Shown here: positions 45,203 through 56,025 of the stretch, piece by piece
Layout: every line of letters starts with the position of its first letter
Position numbering within the stretch: position 1 is the first letter of the stretch
Assembly: GCF_014764505.1 (NCBI RefSeq)
Contig: NZ_JACXWX010000024.1
Coordinates: forward strand, 19,337 to 83,336
Direction: 5' to 3'
DNA: 64,000 nt
Origin: Phormidium tenue FACHB-886
Lineage (GTDB): Bacteria > Cyanobacteriota > Cyanobacteriia > Elainellales > Elainellaceae
Position numbers and translations under genes: made by a program
The notes under the pieces: model-generated
The model's input: only the letters and a program-made list of their open reading frames with translations
Told to the model about the DNA's origin: nothing
The model's database searches: none

Positions 45203-46318
45203 GTTGCGTGATTCACTTCAGCCGCTTGACGGCATTTATGGCGCTACGCGTCTGGATTAAGGTTCCTTTTGTATAAAAGGTTTGTCCTCTAAAAGGTTTG
45301 CCTTAACGTATGTGCGTAAGGCTATGCTTGACGGTATTTAAAGTGCGAGCCCGTGGGAAATTGTGAGTTGGTATCCCCAACCTTGCCTTCCCAATCGCCT
45401 TATGCAACAGTTCTACTGATAAAAACATTAAGCATTAAGTTAAGTAACTAACCGTAGTTGGGTAAGCGAGTGCGATCGCGGAATAACGATAGTCAGAGCC
45501 TAAGTCAAAGCCTAAAGACTCAAAACGCTTCTACTCTGAAAGCCGAATCTACCGGCTTTTCAGCTCATCAAGAACATACCGCTGCAATTGTGCTACCTCA
45601 ACTCCAAAGTTGCCAATCTGCAAACAATAGTCAAACCTGTATCTCAATTGCTTTACTCAGAACATAATCGCAACGAACATTTTTTGATGCTAGCGCACCA
45701 TTCTGAAAACTTTTGCAACATACTGAAGACAGTAAGTTAACGAAGAGCTAAGATTTGTTATCAAAGTGAGATTAACTTTCTGGTGTTGTTGAGGTGCAAG
45801 AGAGCCGCACAGCGGTTCCGTTAAACTACCAAGAAGAATAAATATAGTGGGTGTCAAAGTTCTACAAAACTTTCTAAGATCTTTAAAGTTTTTAGTTCAT
45901 GCGGTTGCCTTTCGGAGGCTAGACTCCTCTCAGGATGGTAATGGTTCGCGCCTGCTGATAGTTTGAGCAACGACATCTACCAACTTTGACTAACTATAAA
46001 ATTAAATCCCTGGCGGAATGCTTCTGGGTGAGTATTCTGTTCTAGTTCTGGCATCTAGTTCCTTGCATTGGCTTTTCGGGCAGAACCGTTGATACCTCGG
46101 AAGTTCTCTGGAGGGCTGCATCAAGGGTTACTCTATGGTATAAACAGCAACCTGTTTATACTACAGCTGAAATTACTCTTAAAGTGACTTTTAGGAGAAT
46201 GTTTCAGAAGAATGAATGTGCTGCATCTGCTTCCTGAACCTTCAGTTCGGGGCAAATTTTTGCTTGAAGTTTCTTAGTCACCCTGAAGATCTCGTTGATA
46301 GTTTAAAGCTTTGACTAA
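45203..46318. other. Leader region upstream of the pix operon
   Basis: About 1.1 kb without a supported gene. It includes a 16-bp near-tandem around TAAAAGGTTTG (45273-45304) and a 69-codon frame at 45458 that is Ser/Gln-rich and unlike any protein I know. The operon's promoter is expected in the last few hundred bases. A long untranslated leader or a regulatory RNA is possible but I cannot show it. Confidence 0.45.
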
Positions 46319-47581
46319 ATGTTGACTCCATCCTCTGTGAGTTCGGTTGGTCCTCCAATCATGGTTGATAAGATAAGCACTGTTGCTGGTTTAAGCAAGC
46401 AGCTTCAGATTTGCAGCAAAATTCCATTCAACGGGAGGCTAGATCTAAATATCCACGGTCAGCAAGTCCGCCAATCGAGCTTGTTCTTTCATCGTGGGTT
46501 CTTGACGTGGGGCGCTAGCAACATTCATCCGAGCCGCCGTTGGTATAGACAGTTGTCTCAGTACTGTCCACAGCTATCCATTGATTCAACCCCTCATAGC
46601 TATAGTCGCATTCCGGACGACTATTTCTCTTTGGCGAAACTGGTAAGACAAGGAAAAGTTTCTCAAGAGCAAATGATAGCTGTTGTCGCAGGGCAAATCT
46701 CTGAAATTCTGTTCGATATTATTCAAAGCATTCAGTATGGGAACGAACTTCGTCCTCGTACTGAAGTGCAGCTAGTCTACCGGCAGGTTACTCAAAATTT
46801 TCGAGATTCCATAGACTCAACATTAGTTTCTATTCCAGTTGATCAAGTCTGGCAACAGGCAGAGCAGCTCTGGACTGATTGGCAGCAAGCGAGCTTGGTA
46901 CACATTTCCCCGAACCTTGCGCCTGTAGTTTGGGAACCAGAAGAATTAAGGCTACAGGCTCCAGCTAACATCTACAACAACCTGACTTTGCTGCTAGATG
47001 GTGAACGTACGCTGCGGGATTTAGCTGTCAAGCTCAGGAAGAGTCCACTGCACCTTATCCAGTCCATTAAACCTTACATTCACAGGCGAATGATTGGGTT
47101 AATTGAAGTTGGGGATCTGCTTGATTCAGTCCAGATCGCTACCCCTTCGCCTCAGAAAAACACAGTTGCTTCGCCTAATCATCCAGTTTCAGCCTCGACC
47201 GATCGTCCGTTGATCGCCTACATCGACGATAGCCAGTTTGATGCCCTAACCATGAATCATGTTCTTAGCCAAGCAGACTATCGATTCATCAACATTCAAG
47301 AGCCGCTACAAGCATTGCCTATCTTACTAGAGCTAAAACCCAGCTTAATCTTCTTAGACTTGGTGATGCCTAATACCAACGGCTATGAAATTTGTACTCA
47401 GATCCGTCGTGCTTCAGCTTTCAAAAATACGCCTGTCATTATTGTGACTAGCAGCGACGGAATCATCGATCGGGTACGCGCAAAGCTGGTGGGCTCATCA
47501 GGCTTCATTGCTAAACCCATCACTTTAGAAAAAGTACTAAAAGTTTTGCGGCGGCATCTACCCTACAGACAGGCTGTATGA
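46319..47581 (+). CDS. pixG: PatA/PixG-type response regulator
   Basis: A 420-residue regulator, first gene of the phototaxis operon. The N-terminal DUF4388/PatA domain (about 20-270) includes FNGRLDLNIHGQQVRQSSLFFHRGFL and DGERTLRDLAVKLRKS. A receiver domain ends the protein (about 295-415), with acidic pocket IDDS, phospho-acceptor in LIFLDLVMPNTNG, T/S in VTSSDG and K in AKPIT. The start at 46319 could instead be the in-frame ATG at 46361. In Synechocystis this gene leads pixGHIJL, which controls positive phototaxis through type IV pili. Confidence 0.9.
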   Translation: MLTPSSVSSVGPPIMVDKISTVAGLSKQLQICSKIPFNGRLDLNIHGQQVRQSSLFFHRGFLTWGASNIHPSRRWYRQLSQYCPQLSIDSTPHSYSRIPDDYFSLAKLVRQGKVSQEQMIAVVAGQISEILFDIIQSIQYGNELRPRTEVQLVYRQVTQNFRDSIDSTLVSIPVDQVWQQAEQLWTDWQQASLVHISPNLAPVVWEPEELRLQAPANIYNNLTLLLDGERTLRDLAVKLRKSPLHLIQSIKPYIHRRMIGLIEVGDLLDSVQIATPSPQKNTVASPNHPVSASTDRPLIAYIDDSQFDALTMNHVLSQADYRFINIQEPLQALPILLELKPSLIFLDLVMPNTNGYEICTQIRRASAFKNTPVIIVTSSDGIIDRVRAKLVGSSGFIAKPITLEKVLKVLRRHLPYRQAV

Positions 47582-47693
47582 ACCTATTTTTAAAACGCTA
47601 ACGTTTAATTGGTGCAGGCTAAATTCAACTTTTAAGAGGTTTGGCTTGTTCCCTGTGTAATGGATTCAGCAAAAACTGGTATAGAGATAGGAC

Positions 47694-48083
47694 ATGCATT
47701 GTATGACTACTATTCTCCTAGTTGAAGATAGCTTGACAGACACTGAGGTAATGACCCGTTACCTCAAACAAATAGGTTTTGCAGTGATAAGTGCAACAAG
47801 CTGTGAAGAAGCTTATGCCAAACTTGAGATTAAGAAACCAGACTTAGTACTTCTCGATGTGATCCTACCGGGACAAAGCGGATTTGAGTTTTGCCACAAT
47901 TTGAAGACCAACATCAGCACTCAGCGGATTCCTATTGTGATCTGTTCAACTAAGGGAACTGAAGCCGATAAACTCTGGGGATCTATGCTGGGAGCCGATG
48001 CCTATCTCCCTAAACCAGTTGATCAGCGAGAGCTGACAAACACTGTTCTGCGGCTCACTGCCGTTGCAGAAAGAGGCGGATAA
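47694..48083 (+). CDS. pixH: CheY/PilH-like response regulator
   Basis: A single receiver domain of 129 residues: ILLVEDSLTDTEV (acidic pocket), LVLLDVILPGQSGFE (phospho-acceptor Asp), IVICSTKGTE and AYLPKPVDQRE (conserved Lys). It has no output domain, so it probably acts on the type IV pilus motor or as a phosphate sink. Translation may begin at 47694 or at ATG 47703. Its stop codon overlaps the start of pixI (TAATG), showing translational coupling. Confidence 0.92.
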   Translation: MHCMTTILLVEDSLTDTEVMTRYLKQIGFAVISATSCEEAYAKLEIKKPDLVLLDVILPGQSGFEFCHNLKTNISTQRIPIVICSTKGTEADKLWGSMLGADAYLPKPVDQRELTNTVLRLTAVAERGG

Positions 48084-48619
48084 TGTCACTGAACTCAACG
48101 TCATTAGCAGCCGGCTTAGGTGCATTCTCCTCAGCCGCAATGCCTTCAGAAACAGAGCATCGATTGCTCCGGTTCGCGCTTGATCATCAAGATAATGCCC
48201 TCTTGCCGCTAGCTCAAATTGTAGAGATCCTCAGACTGAACATGGCAGAAGTTCTGCCGATTCCAGATCTGCCTAGCTGTGTTTTGGGTATTTACAACTG
48301 GCGGGGAGAAATACTTTGGCTGATAGACTTTAATGCTTTATTTGGCTATCCCCCTATCCCCCAGCAAAAGCAGGGAGTTGCACCTCCTTATGGAATTGTG
48401 ATTCAGGGGGAGCAGCAGTGTCTAGGCTTTGTGGTGTCGCAGGTTCACGAGATTGAGTTACACGATCTGCAAAACCTCCAGCCCACTGTAGTCAACTTGT
48501 TTCCACCCAATCTGTTGCCGTTTGTGTTGGGTGTTGTACCCACGAGTGGTGATCCTGTTCTAGATATGGGTGCGATCGCGCAATCTAATCTTTGGCAGAG
48601 AGAACAAAGCGATAGCTGA
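48083..48619 (+). CDS. pixI: CheW-like adaptor
   Basis: A 178-residue CheW-family scaffold. Typical features are LPLAQIVEILRLNMAEVLPIPDLPSCVLGIYNWRGEILWLIDFNALFG and the C-terminal IELHDLQNLQPTVVNL. It should couple PixJ to the PixL kinase. It starts one base inside the pixH stop and is followed 85 bases later by pixJ. Confidence 0.93.
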   Translation: MSLNSTSLAAGLGAFSSAAMPSETEHRLLRFALDHQDNALLPLAQIVEILRLNMAEVLPIPDLPSCVLGIYNWRGEILWLIDFNALFGYPPIPQQKQGVAPPYGIVIQGEQQCLGFVVSQVHEIELHDLQNLQPTVVNLFPPNLLPFVLGVVPTSGDPVLDMGAIAQSNLWQREQSDS

Positions 48620-48703
48620 AGGATTCCAGCTGCATTCCTCTGCCTATTGAAAATGTTGAACCAGCGTTAAGACAGTCTAGCCAGACAAGAAATACCACTA
48701 ACT

Positions 48704-51700
48704 ATGGAAAATCCAGCTATGCAACAGCTTGACCCATCCAAGCCAATCACCCATCCTGAAGACTCCCATCGTGAGCTCCTCAACCGAAACGATCGCTATT
48801 CAACATCCGCTACAGGTGAGGGCAGAGTTGATCTGCAGTGGCTATTTAAGGTGACTCGCCAGATGCGGCAGGTACAAGAGATTGACACCTTAACCCAGAT
48901 GGCAGTGACCGAAGTTCATCAAGCGCTAGGAGTGGAGCGGGCATTAATTTATCGGTTTGAGACAGAAGTTCAGGGAATTGTTGTCGCTGAATCTGTCACG
49001 GATGGCTATACGCCTAGTTTTGGAGAATCTCTGGCTGCGATCGCATTTGGGGCAAAGCGGGCGATAGATTATCAGCAGCAGCACATTATCATACTGGATG
49101 GGGTGCACAAATCGCTGTCTCCTCATCAATCTCATCTGCTAGAAGCGTTCCAGGTCAAAGCTAGTTTGAGCTTACCTATTTTTGTCCGGGGTCGAGCGTG
49201 GGGTTTGCTTGTGGTACAGCAATGCTCCCAGGCGAGGCAGTGGCATGAAGCAGAAATTCTTTTGCTGCATCAGATTACGGCTGAGCTGAGGCTTAGCCTA
49301 CAGACGTTGAGCTTTCGCGGCGAACGGCAAGCCTTTGCGCGGCTTCTGGAGCGGACTCGTCAAACGTCAGACACTACAACGATCGCTCAGACAACCGCTC
49401 AAGAAGTCCGGCGGTTTCTCAATGTGGAGCATGTAGCAATCTGCAAGTTCCGTCCGGACTACAAGGGTGATTTTATTGCTGAATCTCAAACAGGCAACTG
49501 GACGAGAATGGTAGGGGTTGCTTGGGAGGATACTTATATTCGAGAGCATCAAGGCGGGCGATTTGCCGATCAGCGTCCTTTCGTCGTTCATAAAGTGGGC
49601 TACGGGATGGAGCTGAGCGATTGCCATGTGGATATTCTAGAGCGCTTTGAAATCACAGCCTGTGCGATCGCTCCTATTTTCCAAGGGCAGCAGCTCTGGG
49701 GCGTTCTGTGTGCCTATCAGCACAGCAGCCCTCGGCAGTGGGAAGAGGACGAAGTGAAATTTCTGACCCAGGTCAGCCGTCATTTGGGGGAAGCCCTGGA
49801 AAAAGCAGAGCTAGCTGCAGAGAAGATTAAAGCAGAGCAGAATAGACAAGAGCTGCCAAGCATCATCGACAAGATTAGCAACGCATCCTACATTGATACA
49901 GCCTGCCAAACGGCTGTGAATGAAGTCCGGCAGCTCCTGAATGTAGAGCGCGTGGCAATTTACAAGTTCCGCCCAGACTACTTTGGCGATTTTGTATATG
50001 AATCTGAAGCAGGCGGTTTTCCTCCGTTGGTCGGTAGCGCTTGGGAAGATACCTATATCCAGGAGCACAAGGGAGGAAGATTTCGCAACGGGGAAGTATA
50101 TGTCCTGGATGATATCTACACTGGCAATTTGAGTGACTGCCACATCGCTACACTTGAATATTTTGGTGTGGCATCATTCTTGATTGTTGCCATTAAACAA
50201 GGGGAGAAGCTTTGGGGCTTGCTGAGTGCTTTTCAGCATAGCGGACCGCGTCACTGGCTAGAGAGCGACATCGCTCTACTTAGCAACATTGGTCGTCAGC
50301 TGGGGACATCTCTACAGGGAGCGACTTACTTGTCCCAGCTGCAGACACAATCTGCTCAGATGTCGAAAGCAGCTCAGGTTGATCATGCCGTTGCTCAGAT
50401 CGTGCCCAGGATTCTTCAGTCCCAAGATTTGGAGAACCTCTTTTCTGTCACTAATCGCTCCGTCCGGCAGCTGCTGAAATGCGATCGGGTGACGCTGTAT
50501 CGAGTTGCAGATGGAAAAGCCGAATGGGTCGCTGAATCGACTCCTAAGGGGTACGACTCTTGGGAAGCCGCTGAGGTTAGTGCGATCTGGAACAGAATAT
50601 TGGAGCTGCCCAGCGAGTATGGAGGTCGATACGCCAATCGCGAAATCTGGGTTGTGAAAAACGTTTATACCGTTAGGCACTCAGATCGGGAAATCGAGAT
50701 TTTAGAAGACCATAATGTTAAAGCCTATATCATGGCACCTATATACAAGGGAGGTAAACTTTGGGGCTTGCTGGGTGCTTACCAGAATGGTGATGCACGT
50801 TCCTGGACAGAGGCTGAAATCAGCGCTATGTCGCAGATCGGCGTACAAGTAGGTGCATCCATGCAGCAGATTGATTACCTAGAACAGCTGCAGCAGCAAT
50901 CTGAAAGATTGGCAAAAGCGGCTGAGCAAGAGCATTTGGTGAATAAGATTGTTGAGCGGATTCGTCAGGCGCTTGATTTGCAAAAGGCGTTTCAAATTAC
51001 AGCTAGAGAAATTCGCAACTTCCTCGACACCGATCGCGTTGCTGTATTTCGATTTAAGACGGGGTCAAACTATAACATTGGGCGAACCGTATCTGAAGAT
51101 GTGCGGCCTGGCTATACTTCAGCGTTAGGGGTTGAGGTTGATGACCACTGCTTTGGCGAGCGCCATGCCGAAATGTATCGTAGGGGACGGACTTGGGCAG
51201 TTGCAGACATTTATCAGGCTGGCTTAGCCGAGTGTTACATCGAGATCCTATCTCGCTTTCAGGTTCGAGGAAATTTAGTTGTGCCACTGATGAAAGGAAA
51301 TGAGCTTTGGGGGCTATTTTGCATCCATCAGTGCAGCGGTCCACGAGAATGGCAACCCGTAGAGGTTGAATTCGCCAAACAAATTGCTGCCCAGCTCAAC
51401 GTTGCTATCCAGCAGGGAGAGCTAATTGAGCAACTGCAGCAGAAATCAGAACAGCTGGCAAAAGTAGCTCAGCAGGATAAGAGAGCCAAAGAAAAACTGG
51501 AGCAGGAAGTGATTCAATTACTTCTGTCGGTGCGCCCTGCTCTTAAAGGCGATCTAACGGTTCGCGCTCCACTCACAGATACGCAAGTGGGTACTATTGC
51601 AGATGCTTTCAATAACACGCTGGGCAGCCTGCGGCAGATCGTAACGCGAATGCAGATTGCATCCAGTCAAGTTACTCAAATCTCTCAAGCCAGTGATTCT

Positions 51701-52483
51701 TCGATTGTAAGTTTGGCGGCACAGGCGCAACACCAGCTTGAGACACTCAACCAGCTTCTACAGCAAATTCAAGTGGTGACTCATGCTACTGAAGCAGTGG
51801 AAACGAATGCCTGGAAAGTAGAAGCAGCAATTCAGCAGACAAATCAAGTAGTGATGCTGGGAGATGCAGCAATCGATCGCACGGTGAATGAGATGCAAAA
51901 CATTCGAGAAACCGTCGCAGAAACCAATAAGCGGCTTAAGCGATTGAGCGAATCTTCCCAGAAGATTTCCAAAGTAGTCAATCTGATTAGTAACTTTACC
52001 ACTCAAACCCAACTGCTCGCGCTCAATGCTTCGATTGAGGCAACGAGAGCAGGTGAGTACGGGCGTGGTTTTATCGTTGTGGCAGATGAAGTGCGATCGC
52101 TGGCGCGTCAGTCTGCTAATGCTGCAACTGAAATTGAGGAGTTTGTCCAGGAGATTCAGTCAAATACGGCTGAGGTTTCTGTCGCGATGGAAATGGGAAT
52201 TCAGCAAGTTGCCTCAGGTACAACTGTAGTAACTGAAGCGCACCGCAATTTAAATGCGATTGTTGAAGCGACTGCCCAAATCAGCCAGTTTGTTACAGGT
52301 ATTACTCAGGCAACGCAAGAGCAAATTCAAGAATTCCAGCGGATGCAGCACACAGCGGCTGAAGTTGCAGCGATCGCAGGTAAAACCTCGGAAGACTCCA
52401 CGGCAATGTCAATGTCTTTCAAGGAGTTACTGGCAATGGCCCAAGATCTGCAGCTGAGAGCAAACCAGTTCAAGGTCGAATAA
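48704..52483 (+). CDS. pixJ: Phototaxis receptor with five GAF domains
   Basis: A 1259-residue soluble receptor with no membrane helix. GAF1 (about 52-205) lacks a chromophore cysteine. GAF2 (220-375) and GAF3 (385-540) each have the red/green cyanobacteriochrome pattern: WEDTYI plus a Cys-His pair (SDCH, Cys307 and Cys479). GAF4 (565-725) has Arg662 instead of Cys and is unlikely to bind bilin. GAF5 (745-905) has both a DXCF motif (DHCF, Cys816) and the canonical Cys844 (ECYIEIL), as in blue/green DXCF types. A HAMP-like segment and a methyl-accepting domain with an intact tip ([19 protein letters not shown]) follow. It couples light sensing to PixI and PixL. Confidence 0.93.
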   Translation: MENPAMQQLDPSKPITHPEDSHRELLNRNDRYSTSATGEGRVDLQWLFKVTRQMRQVQEIDTLTQMAVTEVHQALGVERALIYRFETEVQGIVVAESVTDGYTPSFGESLAAIAFGAKRAIDYQQQHIIILDGVHKSLSPHQSHLLEAFQVKASLSLPIFVRGRAWGLLVVQQCSQARQWHEAEILLLHQITAELRLSLQTLSFRGERQAFARLLERTRQTSDTTTIAQTTAQEVRRFLNVEHVAICKFRPDYKGDFIAESQTGNWTRMVGVAWEDTYIREHQGGRFADQRPFVVHKVGYGMELSDCHVDILERFEITACAIAPIFQGQQLWGVLCAYQHSSPRQWEEDEVKFLTQVSRHLGEALEKAELAAEKIKAEQNRQELPSIIDKISNASYIDTACQTAVNEVRQLLNVERVAIYKFRPDYFGDFVYESEAGGFPPLVGSAWEDTYIQEHKGGRFRNGEVYVLDDIYTGNLSDCHIATLEYFGVASFLIVAIKQGEKLWGLLSAFQHSGPRHWLESDIALLSNIGRQLGTSLQGATYLSQLQTQSAQMSKAAQVDHAVAQIVPRILQSQDLENLFSVTNRSVRQLLKCDRVTLYRVADGKAEWVAESTPKGYDSWEAAEVSAIWNRILELPSEYGGRYANREIWVVKNVYTVRHSDREIEILEDHNVKAYIMAPIYKGGKLWGLLGAYQNGDARSWTEAEISAMSQIGVQVGASMQQIDYLEQLQQQSERLAKAAEQEHLVNKIVERIRQALDLQKAFQITAREIRNFLDTDRVAVFRFKTGSNYNIGRTVSEDVRPGYTSALGVEVDDHCFGERHAEMYRRGRTWAVADIYQAGLAECYIEILSRFQVRGNLVVPLMKGNELWGLFCIHQCSGPREWQPVEVEFAKQIAAQLNVAIQQGELIEQLQQKSEQLAKVAQQDKRAKEKLEQEVIQLLLSVRPALKGDLTVRAPLTDTQVGTIADAFNNTLGSLRQIVTRMQIASSQVTQISQASDSSIVSLAAQAQHQLETLNQLLQQIQVVTHATEAVETNAWKVEAAIQQTNQVVMLGDAAIDRTVNEMQNIRETVAETNKRLKRLSESSQKISKVVNLISNFTTQTQLLALNASIEATRAGEYGRGFIVVADEVRSLARQSANAATEIEEFVQEIQSNTAEVSVAMEMGIQQVASGTTVVTEAHRNLNAIVEATAQISQFVTGITQATQEQIQEFQRMQHTAAEVAAIAGKTSEDSTAMSMSFKELLAMAQDLQLRANQFKVE

Positions 52484-52550
52484 TCGTTGTTAGGCGAACC
52501 TTTTGCTGCAGGCAACGCATCTCGATTCTGTCATTTGGAAGCTACTTCCC

Positions 52551-55500
52551 ATGAGCATCGATCCAAAAATCCGTGAGCAAACCTATCCTTATTTTCTTCA
52601 AGAGGCAACCGAGCTGCTGCAAACCCTAGAACAAGGGTTGCTCAATCTTCGGGAGGACTTCAGCCTCAACAACATCCACAGCTTAATGCGGGTTACTCAT
52701 ACCCTCAAAGGTGCGGCTGCTAGCGTTGAGTTAGAAACGATCGCCGTTATTGCTCATGCGCTTGAGGATATCTTCAAGGCGCTTTACCAGCCTGGTGTAT
52801 TTATCGACTCGGACGTGGAGGCTTTACTTTTCGAGGGTTATGACTGTCTTTCTCTGGCGTTAGCCACTGAGTTGACCAATGAGCCCATTAGCAACAGCGA
52901 GATTCTTGATCGAGCTGCTACGGTGTTTGCCCAACTGCATGAGAAACTTGGAGACTGGATGGGGCAGGAAGCTCATCTTCCGACCTCGGCAGACTTGGGC
53001 TTCGACGTCGTGCAGTCTATGTTTGAAGTTGGGGTGGCTCAACGGTTAGACCAGATTGCTACTGCGATCGACAGTGCTCAACCTCAAACGATGGCAGCCG
53101 TCCTCAGAACTCAGGCTGAAGTGTTTTTTGGACTGGCAGAATCTCTAAATCTACCGGGGTTTGGCACAATTGCCCAAGCTGCAATCATGGCGCTAGACAA
53201 TCACCCCGAACAAGTAGTAACGGTTGCCCGTTGTGCATTATCAGACCTTCGGGCAGGGCAGGCGGCTGTATTGGCTGGCGATCGCACTCAAGGAGGACAA
53301 CCCTCTCAAAAACTGCAGCACTTGGCAGGCTACAATCACGCTGCATCCAAGATTCAACGCTCCGGCGAATGGACAGGAGCGGAGTCTATGCCTGAAGAAC
53401 GGGAGATCACAGAAGTATCAGCCAATTCATCAGCGCTTGCTACGAGCCACTCTAGAGAATCTGGTGGGTTCCGCAAATTCTTTAATCGGTTTTGGCAGTT
53501 TATTGCTGATGAACCCGACGATGAGCTTGAAGTGCCGCCAGCCGCTGCAGGCAGGTTTCAGCATCCTCCCCAATCTTCTGGGCATGAGCCGCCCTTGGAG
53601 GAGCCTGTCCCTCATCTGCTGGAAAGTATCTGGGGAGGATATGTTGCCTCAGACAGCCCGCCACAGCTGTCTGCTTCTGGTGTGGCTGCAAATTCTGATT
53701 TAGAGGAGCATTCGGAGCCTGACGCAACAACCCTGACCACCCGCCTTGCTACCTTGGCTCCAGACGAACCAGAAGCCACAATTCAACCGCTGCCGCTGCC
53801 ACGGCAATCTTCTACGCTTCCACCGCTGCTTCCAGAAAAAACCGCTTCGCAAAAGATGGTGCGGGTGAATGTAGAAGATTTAAAGTATCTCAGTTACTCT
53901 ATTGGAGAACTGTTGACTAATCAGAACTATCAGCTTCTTCAGCATGAGCAATTACAGGCTGAGATTCGATCGCTGCTCAAGCGATTAAAACGGCATCAGC
54001 AACAGCTTAACCACCTCTATGAATATCCTATTTATTCCTCTATTCCTTCAGAACAGTGGCACCTGAAACAGCAAAAATCTGAAGAAAAACCTAAAGAGAT
54101 AAATGCTTATACTCCAGCACTTACAGAAAGAAAAGATTTTGATGTTCTAGAGTTAGATCGCTACAATGATTCGCATTTATTCATTCAATCGCTGCTAGAT
54201 GATACAGTGCAGCTATCGGAGGCGGCTGAGGCGGCTGATTTGTTTGCTCGTCAGAGTAGCCAAACCTTGGAGAAACAGCGTTTATTGCTATCCAATGCCC
54301 GAAATGCGCTGATCGATGCCCGGATGCTAGCTTTGGGTGAGATCTTGAACCGCTTTCCTTCTGTTTTGCAGCAATTAGAAACGTTGCACAATAAGCCAGT
54401 TTCCCTGACCTTGCAAGGCACAGAAGTTTTGGTAGATAAGGTGGTTGCTGAGCGTCTGTATGAGCCACTTTTGCATCTAGTTCGCAATGCGTTTGATCAT
54501 GGCATTGAACCTGTAGAGCTTCGTCAACAGCGGCAGAAACCAGAGAAAGGGCAATTGAAGATTTGTGCCTACCACCAAAGCCGGTATCTGACGATCAAAG
54601 TGCGAGATGATGGGGAAGGGTTAGATTTTGAGCGAATCCGGCAAAGAGCGATAGAAGCTCAGCTCATTCCACCAGTTCAAGCAAGTAGTTTGAGTCAATC
54701 TCAGCTAACCGATCTCCTTTTTGAGCCAGGTTTTTCTACAGCAGCGCAAGTCAACACACTTTCTGGAAGAGGTATCGGCTTGGATGTAGTTCGGAGCCAG
54801 CTAAAGGCGCTTGAAGCCTCGATTACTGTCCATTCAAAACTCCACCAGGGCACAACCTTTATCCTGCAAATTCCTCTAGACCTGGTAATTACTAAGTTGC
54901 TGATCTGTCAAGCTAATTCCCAATCTTATGCCTTCCTGACGGATGCAGTTGAGCAGATTCTCGTTCCACAATCCCATCAGATCCGTGAGCGAGAGAGCGG
55001 CAAAGTCTTGCGCTGGGGCAAGGATTCAGCGGAGCAGCTTGTGCCGATCTACTCCCTGTCAGAAATCCTGACCTATCGCTCATCAACTTCCCATCCTTCC
55101 CAAACGCCTGCGCCTTCTCATACCCAGCCCAGATACATTATTCTGATTCGCTGCTCCTATGGGCTAGTGGGTTTAGAGGTAGACCAGCTAGCAGGGGAAC
55201 AAGAGCTAGTCATTCGCCCGCTAGGAACGGCAATGGAATTACCCAGCTATATCCAGGGGGCTAGCATCCTGGCAGATGGGCAGCTTACTCTAGTGATCGC
55301 TGCAGCCGAGCTGCTTCAGCAAAAAGTATTTGAACCACAGCGCAATAGCGATTCTAGCCCCACTGCTGCCACCCACTCACCCGCTGAAACAGTACCAATG
55401 CTCTCAGCCACTTTGCATCAGCAGCTACCTGCTCAGAACCAAACGGCTCTGGTCATGTCACCCGACTTTCCCCTCCAGGCAAGCCTCAGCCCAGCCATTT

Positions 55501-55865
55501 TGATTGTGGAAGACTCCATTACGGCACGTCAAACGCTGGCTCTGGCGCTGCAAAAGGTGGGTTATCAAGTGCTGCAGGCTAAAGATGGTCACGAAGCGCT
55601 AGAGCAACTGCAGCAGCAATCAGACATTCAGCTTGTGATCTGCGATCTAGAGATGCCCCGAATGAACGGGTTTGAGTTCCTAAGCTGCTGTCAACGTAAC
55701 CCTGCTTTGGCAGACTTACCCATTATTATCTTGACTTCCCGAAGCAGCGAAAAACATCGCCTGCTGGCTTCTCAGCTGGGAGCAACTGCCTACATCACCA
55801 AGCCTTACATTGAACATAAGCTGTTAGAAATGGTAGCAAAGCTCTTAGAACCTGCTCCTCACTAA
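52551..55865 (+). CDS. pixL: CheA-type hybrid kinase PixL
   Basis: About 1104 residues from ATG 52551. The Hpt domain has its phospho-His at about residue 50 (RVTHTLKGAAASVE). A long low-complexity linker (about 260-440) follows, then a dimerisation region, HATPase_c with LHLVRNAFDHGIE, VRDDGEGLDF and GRGIGLDVV (about 600-790), a CheW-like domain (about 795-930) and a C-terminal receiver (LVICDLEMPRMNGFE, ITKPYIEHK). It is the last gene of the operon, and it should receive input from PixJ via PixI and phosphorylate PixG and PixH. Confidence 0.92.
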   Translation: MSIDPKIREQTYPYFLQEATELLQTLEQGLLNLREDFSLNNIHSLMRVTHTLKGAAASVELETIAVIAHALEDIFKALYQPGVFIDSDVEALLFEGYDCLSLALATELTNEPISNSEILDRAATVFAQLHEKLGDWMGQEAHLPTSADLGFDVVQSMFEVGVAQRLDQIATAIDSAQPQTMAAVLRTQAEVFFGLAESLNLPGFGTIAQAAIMALDNHPEQVVTVARCALSDLRAGQAAVLAGDRTQGGQPSQKLQHLAGYNHAASKIQRSGEWTGAESMPEEREITEVSANSSALATSHSRESGGFRKFFNRFWQFIADEPDDELEVPPAAAGRFQHPPQSSGHEPPLEEPVPHLLESIWGGYVASDSPPQLSASGVAANSDLEEHSEPDATTLTTRLATLAPDEPEATIQPLPLPRQSSTLPPLLPEKTASQKMVRVNVEDLKYLSYSIGELLTNQNYQLLQHEQLQAEIRSLLKRLKRHQQQLNHLYEYPIYSSIPSEQWHLKQQKSEEKPKEINAYTPALTERKDFDVLELDRYNDSHLFIQSLLDDTVQLSEAAEAADLFARQSSQTLEKQRLLLSNARNALIDARMLALGEILNRFPSVLQQLETLHNKPVSLTLQGTEVLVDKVVAERLYEPLLHLVRNAFDHGIEPVELRQQRQKPEKGQLKICAYHQSRYLTIKVRDDGEGLDFERIRQRAIEAQLIPPVQASSLSQSQLTDLLFEPGFSTAAQVNTLSGRGIGLDVVRSQLKALEASITVHSKLHQGTTFILQIPLDLVITKLLICQANSQSYAFLTDAVEQILVPQSHQIRERESGKVLRWGKDSAEQLVPIYSLSEILTYRSSTSHPSQTPAPSHTQPRYIILIRCSYGLVGLEVDQLAGEQELVIRPLGTAMELPSYIQGASILADGQLTLVIAAAELLQQKVFEPQRNSDSSPTAATHSPAETVPMLSATLHQQLPAQNQTALVMSPDFPLQASLSPAILIVEDSITARQTLALALQKVGYQVLQAKDGHEALEQLQQQSDIQLVICDLEMPRMNGFEFLSCCQRNPALADLPIIILTSRSSEKHRLLASQLGATAYITKPYIEHKLLEMVAKLLEPAPH

Positions 55866-56025
55866 CACGCTGGTAGCCACTGTCTGCGATCCCTGACATC
55901 ACTGCTACTTTCCTTCAATGGATAGACGTGCTTTGCGGCTCAAATCAATCAAACTACGGAACAACTCAGCGTTTGGCTGAACCGTTGTAGCATTGAGGCT
56001 AGGACAGTTCCAGTAGACAGAATTG

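Noticed and set aside
45458..45667. 69-codon frame upstream of the pix operon
   Set aside because: Ser/Gln-rich composition, GTG or TTG start without a ribosome-binding site, no recognisable family.
53224..53703. 159-codon plus-strand frame inside pixL
   Set aside because: It overlaps the PixL linker in another frame, has no family resemblance and no ribosome-binding site.
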